A DNA stretch of 8,200 bases from an uncultured Selenomonadales bacterium. Its GTDB lineage: Bacteria > Bacillota_C > Negativicutes > Selenomonadales > Selenomonadaceae. Below are positions 4,602 to 8,200 of this stretch, one piece after another (within the stretch, counting starts at the first letter, position 1; each line of letters begins with the position of its first letter). A model generated the notes under the pieces. The model saw only the letters and a list, made by a program, of their open reading frames with translations. It was not told the origin of the DNA and searched no databases. A program made the translations under genes and the position numbers. The stretch is taken from the NCBI GenBank assembly GCA_946407175.1, contig CAMJNB010000041.1:1-8200 (forward strand), in the 5' to 3' direction.

Positions 4602-5968
4602 AACAAAATGAAACGATAAGCGCGGTTGCCACTGCGGCAGGTGCGGCAGGTATCGGCGTAATAAGGTTAAGCGGCGCGACGGCGATTGATGTTGCCGACA
4701 AAATTTTCTGCGCGGCGAATCATAAAAAACTGCGTGACGTTGACGCGGGTAAAATTGTATTCGGTCACGTGAGAAATTTCAACGGCGAAATTGTAGACGA
4801 AGTAATTGTTTTGGTAATGCGTGCGCCTAAATCCTACACGAAAGAAGACGTCGTGGAAATTCAATGTCACGGCGGCAGTGAAGTTCTGCGCGAAATTTTA
4901 AATTTAACCTTTCAAGCCGGTGCACGACCTGCCGAGCGCGGCGAATTTACCAAGCGTGCTTTTCTTAACGGCAGAATTGATTTATCTCAAGCGCAAGCGG
5001 TTTTGGACGTGATTCAGGCTAAAACTTCCGCTGCGTTGAACATTGCGCAGAATCGGTTAAGCGGCAAGACGTCTAAAAAAATTCGTGACATTCGCCAAAA
5101 TATTTTAAACGTGTTGGCTCATATCGACGCGCTGATTGACTTTCCCGAAGACGATATCGACGACGTAGTTTTAAATGAAATGGACGAAAAAATTTCCGCG
5201 CAGATTGATGAACTTGAAAAGTTTTTAAAAAATCGGCGGCAGGGAAAAATTCTGCGCGAAGGTTTAAGCACGGCGATTATCGGCAAGCCCAATGTCGGCA
5301 AGTCAAGCCTTTTGAATTTTTTGACTGACAGCGACCGCGCCATTGTTACGGAAATTCCGGGTACGACACGTGACAGCATTGAAGAGTTTATTAACGTCGG
5401 AGGAGTGCCGCTGAAAATTATCGATACTGCCGGCATAAGAAATTCCGGCGACGTTGTGGAGCAAATCGGCATTGATCGTGCGCGTGACGTTGCCGCAAAC
5501 GCCGAATTGGTTTTGGCGCTTTTCGACGGTTCACGCCCGCTTACTGATGAGGACGCAGAAATTTTTAAACTGCTTAAACCCGCCGCGTCAATAATTCTGC
5601 TTACAAAGTCTGATTTAAATCAAGTTGTCACCGCCGCGCAGATTGAACATTTCAGCGCCGAAAAAGTCATTCCGATATCTGCCAAAAAAGGTACCGGCAT
5701 TGACGAGCTTTTAGCCGAAATTACAAATAAAGTCGGCGTGATTGACGCTGAATCAAATTTTGTACGCGACGAAAGGGAAGCCGATATCCTTCGCCGCGCA
5801 GTGGACAATTTGAAATCTGCGCGGGAGACGATTAAATCTGACGTCGGCATAGACTTTGTGTCGATTGACCTTCGTGCCGCGCTTGAACTGTTCGGCGAAA
5901 TTACCGGCGAAACGGTGACTGATGACGTTATCAACGAAATTTTTTCAAAGTTTTGTATCGGCAAATAA
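4598..5968 (+). CDS. mnmE: tRNA uridine-5-carboxymethylaminomethyl(34) synthesis GTPase MnmE
   Basis: MnmE, with MnmG, modifies the wobble uridine (U34) of several tRNAs using a methylene-tetrahydrofolate carbon. From the TTG at 4598 it has 456 residues, close to the 454 of the E. coli protein. The N-terminal folate-binding domain contains ETISAVATA and GIGVIRLSG. The helical domain includes GEFTKRAFLNGRIDLSQAQA. The inserted G domain has GKPNVGKS (229-236), IPGTTRDS, DTAGI (276-280), G4 TKSD (336-339) and SAK (361-363). The C-terminal FCIGK carries the functional Cys453. The catalytic Glu in VVEQIGIDRA (Glu288) is kept. G4 has Thr where NKxD is usual. The TTG start overlaps the hxlR stop as TTGA, with GGAG at 4582-4585; another TTG at 4580 has no ribosome binding site. 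mnmG is not adjacent, and the gene is outside the familiar rnpA-yidC-jag-mnmE-mnmG cluster. Confidence 0.95.
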   Translation: MKQNETISAVATAAGAAGIGVIRLSGATAIDVADKIFCAANHKKLRDVDAGKIVFGHVRNFNGEIVDEVIVLVMRAPKSYTKEDVVEIQCHGGSEVLREILNLTFQAGARPAERGEFTKRAFLNGRIDLSQAQAVLDVIQAKTSAALNIAQNRLSGKTSKKIRDIRQNILNVLAHIDALIDFPEDDIDDVVLNEMDEKISAQIDELEKFLKNRRQGKILREGLSTAIIGKPNVGKSSLLNFLTDSDRAIVTEIPGTTRDSIEEFINVGGVPLKIIDTAGIRNSGDVVEQIGIDRARDVAANAELVLALFDGSRPLTDEDAEIFKLLKPAASIILLTKSDLNQVVTAAQIEHFSAEKVIPISAKKGTGIDELLAEITNKVGVIDAESNFVRDEREADILRRAVDNLKSARETIKSDVGIDFVSIDLRAALELFGEITGETVTDDVINEIFSKFCIGK

Positions 5969-6006
5969 AAAAAGGCGTCTCACATTGAAACGCCATGAAT
6001 TTTTTT
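5967..6006. terminator. Bidirectional terminator after mnmE
   Basis: GGCGT (5974-5978) pairs with ACGCC (5990-5994). A run of seven A before the stem (5967-5973) gives a T-tract on the minus strand. T at 6000-6006 gives one on the plus strand, though five bases after the stem. It can end mnmE and also the minus-strand small-protein genes to the right. Confidence 0.75.
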
Positions 6007-6049
6007 CGAGGTTTTAATTTTAGTAGTGGTTTGCGTAGCTTTCACGCGA

Positions 6050-6205
6050 TTATTTGGGATTTGCACCCGTTATTGTCGCCTGACCATTGCGCACTTCCGA
6101 ATGATGCTGTTCAGTTTTGGCAATAGCCTCGTCACGCGAATCGGCGTGTTCCTGCCAAGTGCCGGTGTTGCCGTTAGTCCTTCTGTAGTGAATTTCCCAC
6201 AACAT
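6050..6205 (-). CDS. Small hypothetical protein, 51 residues
   Basis: I do not recognise this protein. It is translated from an ATG with a near-perfect ribosome binding site, AAGGAGGTGA (complement of 6211-6220), which is the main reason to call it real. The product begins MLWEIHYRRTNGNTGTW, continues with EHADSRDEAIAKTEQHHSEV and ends in ITGANPK. It is hydrophilic, with two tryptophans and four histidines, and has no signal peptide or membrane segment, so it is probably cytoplasmic. It lies 49 bp after the 73-residue gene on the same strand and just before a terminator, so the two are probably co-transcribed. After its TAA the same frame stays open for nine codons, SRESYANHY, to a second TAA at 6020-6022. 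This could be read-through, a recent stop mutation or chance. Confidence 0.65.
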   Translation of the reverse strand: MLWEIHYRRTNGNTGTWQEHADSRDEAIAKTEQHHSEVRNGQATITGANPK

Positions 6206-6254
6206 ATTTTTCACCTCCTTTCAAAAATTTAATTTTATATGCTGATTTTTCATT

Positions 6255-6476
6255 TTATCTGCCGGTTCTTCTTGCAATTTCCGCACGATAACCATCGCGT
6301 TCTGAACCGGTGCTGTTGTTGAAAGCGTCCGCCAAATCCTTGTCGCTAAGATTTTTCGCATTTTGTTGCGTATTCGCGGCATTTCCGACGTGGTCTATCA
6401 TCCCGCCTACTATCATAAGGGGAACACCAATCGCAATTTTAGCAGTCGTTTTAAGAACCGATTCAATTAAGCCCAT
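6255..6476 (-). CDS. Small hypothetical membrane protein, 73 residues
   Basis: I recognise no named family. The start is an ATG with GGAAAGG (complement of 6486-6492) 9 nt upstream; a TTG further up at 6494 would include the ribosome binding site. Residues 1-12 are a short amphipathic start with two lysines. Residues about 13-28 (KIAIGVPLMIVGGMID) form one hydrophobic segment that may span or dip into the membrane. The rest is hydrophilic and ends in a segment LSDKDLADAFNNSTGSERD followed by GYRAEIARRTGR, which looks helical. It may be a single-pass membrane protein with a cytoplasmic tail, but topology is not certain. It is the first gene of a likely two-gene unit with the 51-residue protein, downstream of the Ser/Thr kinase and preceded by a 15-bp direct repeat. 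Confidence 0.65.
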   Translation of the reverse strand: MGLIESVLKTTAKIAIGVPLMIVGGMIDHVGNAANTQQNAKNLSDKDLADAFNNSTGSERDGYRAEIARRTGR

Positions 6477-6512
6477 AAATATCAACCTTTCCAAAATTTT
6501 TACTTAAAATAT

Positions 6513-6551
6513 AAATGTTTACTGCGGTGTACTTTGAAATTTTTACTGCGG
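6513..6551 (-). promoter_or_regulatory. 15-bp direct repeat before the small-protein genes
   Basis: On the minus strand CCGCAGTAAAAATTT (6551-6537) and CCGCAGTAAACATTT (6527-6513) differ at one base and are 24 bp apart. The nearer copy runs straight into a possible -10 box, TATATT (complement of 6508-6513), with no good -35 box. The pair occupies the region where an activator or repressor of the 73-residue gene would bind. Confidence 0.4.
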
Positions 6552-6556
6552 CACCA

Positions 6557-6679
6557 TCAGCCCCCTTTATGAAGTTCAATTAATTTTTTAGGAATCCGCA
6601 TTTGAATTGATTCTACACTAATAATTTTGGTTTGTGGTATGCACGCTGAACACTGCGCAAAAAATTTTTTACCGATGTC
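6557..6679 (-). other. Intergenic stretch with an open frame lacking a start; possible gene remnant
   Basis: Between the kinase stop and the small-protein genes the minus strand holds a 40-codon open frame with no usable start near its beginning. It reads DIGKKFFAQCSACIPQTKI, then contains SIQMRIPKKLIELHKGG before TGA. The only ATG, at MRIPKK, has no ribosome binding site. It could be the tail of a decayed gene or chance. No clear terminator for the kinase is visible here. Confidence 0.15.
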
Positions 6680-8126
6680 TTAATTTTGCATAATCGCGCA
6701 GATAAATTCTTACAGTGTGGTTACTGCTGAAACTTTTTCCGTTCCAAAAACTTACAAGCGGCGTATTGTCACCGGTACGCAACCAAATTTCAACTTCAAA
6801 AACGCCGTTACTGCAGGCAAGTCCGCCGATTGGAATTTGAAAATTTTCAGATTGACCGCTTGCCAAATTTATAGCAGGAAAAATTTTTTTGGTACTTTTC
6901 AAACCGTTCAAATCAGCTGTCACCGAAATGTTGAGCGGCGCGGAATCGGTATTGGCAAGGTTTAAACCTACTGAAAAATTTTGCGGCAGGTAAATATTTT
7001 CGCCGTCACTTTTCCACGTCTGCCAAATGCTTGCCGGAATTTCCCCTGCACCGTTACTGTACGTGTTGCCGTTCAAAGTCAATGTGCAAACTCGATTTAA
7101 GCGCGAGTCGTAATTTTTTTTGGCAGTCGGCTCCAAAACTTGCGGCGTCACGGCTTGTATCGGCGGCGTAGTTTGTACCGGCGGCATAGGATTATTTGTA
7201 GGCGTTGAATTAGTGGAGGAGGGAATTTTTATTTCGGACCATTCAACTTTTTCAGATTCGTACTTAGGCGGCGCAGTTTGTACTGGCGGTGCAATTTCTT
7301 CAACGTCAGCTGATTCAAGCTCTGTTTCGACTACCGGCACGTCGTCAGCGTCAAGAAATTTTTCTGCGGCGAATAAGATTAAAAAGACTGCCGCGCAGGT
7401 TACCGCAGTTTTTAACGCGACGTTTTTAATTTTGTAGGCGAAATATTTTTTATCAATGTCGGCTAAAATTTCGTCGGCAGATTGATAGCGGTCGGCGGGA
7501 TTTAAATTCGTACACTTCGCCAAAATTTTATTTAAGTAGCCGTCGTAGTTTTCGCCTAAAATTTCTTGCATAGTGACGCCGAGCGAGTAAATATCACTGC
7601 GCGAATCCGTTTGACCGAAACCGTACTGCTCCGGCGGCGCGTAACCGCGAGTACCGAGAAATTCCGTGTCGGTAGCATTATCCGCCTTTGCAATGCGTGC
7701 AATGCTGAAGTCAATCAGCTTTACCGTGCCGCTCTTCGTAACCATAATGTTTGAAGGCTTAATATCACGGTGAATTATTTTCAGTCCGTGCAAAATTTTC
7801 AGCGCGTTGCAAATTTGCTTTAAAACGTCCGCAGAATTTTTTTCGTCAAGCCCGTTGTTATGCGTCAAAATTTCGGCAAGCGTCCTGCCTTGAATAAATT
7901 CTTCAACTACAAAAAATCTGCCGTTACTTTCGACAGCGTGATAAATTTCAGGCAGGTACGTCGACTTCAAATCTTTCAAGCGGCTGTAAATTTCGGCAGT
8001 CTTCAAATCTCGCTCCTTCATAATGTAAAACTGCTTGCCTACATTGTCGTAGACAAGAGAAATTTTCCCGTTTTTGCCGTCCTTAATAACGTCAACCGTA
8101 TCATACAAAAATTGCAGAGGGTTCAT
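6669..8126 (-). CDS. Membrane-anchored Hanks-type Ser/Thr protein kinase with unknown outer domain
   Basis: This 485-residue protein has a kinase domain at about 8-228, one membrane helix at about 236-254, a Pro/Thr-rich linker at about 260-335, and a beta-rich outer domain at about 340-480. Kinase features: Lys37 in FYIMKERD, Glu45, the catalytic loop IIHRDIKPSNIMV (Asp121, Asn126), Asp139, and the activation segment LGTRGYAPPEQYG followed by SDIYSLGV and DRYQSADEI. The metal motif is DFS instead of DFG, and the glycine loop is reduced to DGKNGKISLV; both seem compatible with activity. The linker repeats PPVQTxPP twice. No PASTA repeats are present, unlike PrkC/PknB. The outer part, with NSAPLNISVTADLNGLK-like strands, is probably an adhesion or carbohydrate-binding-type sandwich, but I cannot name it. 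The start ATG follows AAAGG with a longish 11-nt gap. No partner phosphatase is nearby. Confidence 0.88.
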   Translation of the reverse strand: MNPLQFLYDTVDVIKDGKNGKISLVYDNVGKQFYIMKERDLKTAEIYSRLKDLKSTYLPEIYHAVESNGRFFVVEEFIQGRTLAEILTHNNGLDEKNSADVLKQICNALKILHGLKIIHRDIKPSNIMVTKSGTVKLIDFSIARIAKADNATDTEFLGTRGYAPPEQYGFGQTDSRSDIYSLGVTMQEILGENYDGYLNKILAKCTNLNPADRYQSADEILADIDKKYFAYKIKNVALKTAVTCAAVFLILFAAEKFLDADDVPVVETELESADVEEIAPPVQTAPPKYESEKVEWSEIKIPSSTNSTPTNNPMPPVQTTPPIQAVTPQVLEPTAKKNYDSRLNRVCTLTLNGNTYSNGAGEIPASIWQTWKSDGENIYLPQNFSVGLNLANTDSAPLNISVTADLNGLKSTKKIFPAINLASGQSENFQIPIGGLACSNGVFEVEIWLRTGDNTPLVSFWNGKSFSSNHTVRIYLRDYAKLRHR

Positions 8127-8155
8127 GGCGCAAGTTACCTTTCAAATTTAAGTGC

Positions 8156-8161
8156 TATAAT
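8156..8161 (+). promoter_or_regulatory. Consensus -10 box for the gene at the right edge
   Basis: A perfect TATAAT lies 27 nt before the first possible start codon of the edge gene. No good -35 box is present; TTACCT (8135-8140) is weak and only 15 nt away. The region also holds the leader of the divergent kinase, so the two promoters may overlap. Confidence 0.4.
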
Positions 8162-8187
8162 TTCAATCAAAGTTAAGGTGATTTAAA

Positions 8188-8200
8188 ATGTATGAAAAAG
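8188..8200 (+). CDS. Start of a divergent gene, cut by the window edge
   Basis: AGGTGA (8176-8181) is followed after 6 nt by ATG at 8188 (reading MYEK) and after 10 nt by ATG at 8192 (reading MKK). One of these probably opens a plus-strand gene divergent from the kinase. Too little is visible to suggest a product. Confidence 0.45.

Noticed and set aside
6026..6232. Plus-strand open frame of 68 codons
   Set aside because: It is opposite the 51-residue minus-strand gene, which has the strong ribosome binding site; the plus frame has none.
6639..6671. Terminator after the kinase gene
   Set aside because: The AAAAAATTTTTT block is a simple AT palindrome with no GC stem followed by a T-tract in the minus direction.
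7120..7437. Plus-strand open frame of 105 codons
   Set aside because: It is antisense to the Pro/Thr-rich linker of the kinase and its repeats simply mirror the PPVQT repeats. No ribosome binding site.

Overview
The window looks like ordinary chromosomal DNA from a low-to-moderate GC Bacillota-type bacterium. Shine-Dalgarno sites are strong (GGAGG, AAAGG), TTG and GTG starts are used, hairpin/T-tract terminators are common, and a LytTR regulator, an HxlR regulator and a TSCPD protein occur together. A Negativicutes/Selenomonadales source is my best guess from the overall style of the genes, but nothing here proves it. I see no rRNA, tRNA, CRISPR array, insertion sequence or phage gene.

Layout. 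(1) Positions 1-68 hold the terminator of an upstream gene. (2) Positions 137-2806 are a plus-strand operon, rpiB-rpe-phosphohexomutase. RpiB and Rpe interconvert the three pentose-5-phosphates of the non-oxidative pentose phosphate branch. The mutase handles hexose or amino-sugar phosphates. (3) Positions 2808-3077 are a dense intergenic region: a degenerate 16-bp tandem repeat, a strong terminator, and a 12-bp direct repeat with a 20-bp period, followed by a leader with a hairpin and a palindrome. This leads into a stand-alone LytTR response regulator (3078-3812). (4) A bidirectional terminator separates that gene from a convergent minus-strand TSCPD-domain protein (3866-4159). (5) A divergent control region (4160-4295) carries a good promoter, an AT-rich dyad and a 9-bp direct repeat. 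It serves an HxlR-type regulator (4296-4601) whose stop codon overlaps a TTG start of mnmE (4598-5968). (6) After another bidirectional terminator come minus-strand genes: two small proteins of 51 and 73 residues and, upstream of them, a membrane-anchored Hanks-type Ser/Thr kinase (6669-8126). (7) At the right edge a divergent plus-strand gene begins.

How the genes may work together. The first operon is sugar-phosphate housekeeping. The TSCPD/HxlR/mnmE block looks like one regulatory unit: a possible redox- or ligand-sensing HxlR repressor controls its own promoter, perhaps the divergent cysteine-rich TSCPD gene, and by read-through the tRNA-modifying GTPase MnmE. The kinase end looks like a surface-sensing module with an uncharacterised outer domain and two small proteins downstream on the same strand. 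These links are inferred from arrangement and have not been demonstrated.

I do not see a clear new multi-gene defence or mobile system. The best leads are the regulatory repeats, the hxlR-mnmE coupling, the kinase with its unknown outer domain, and the two uncharacterised small proteins.
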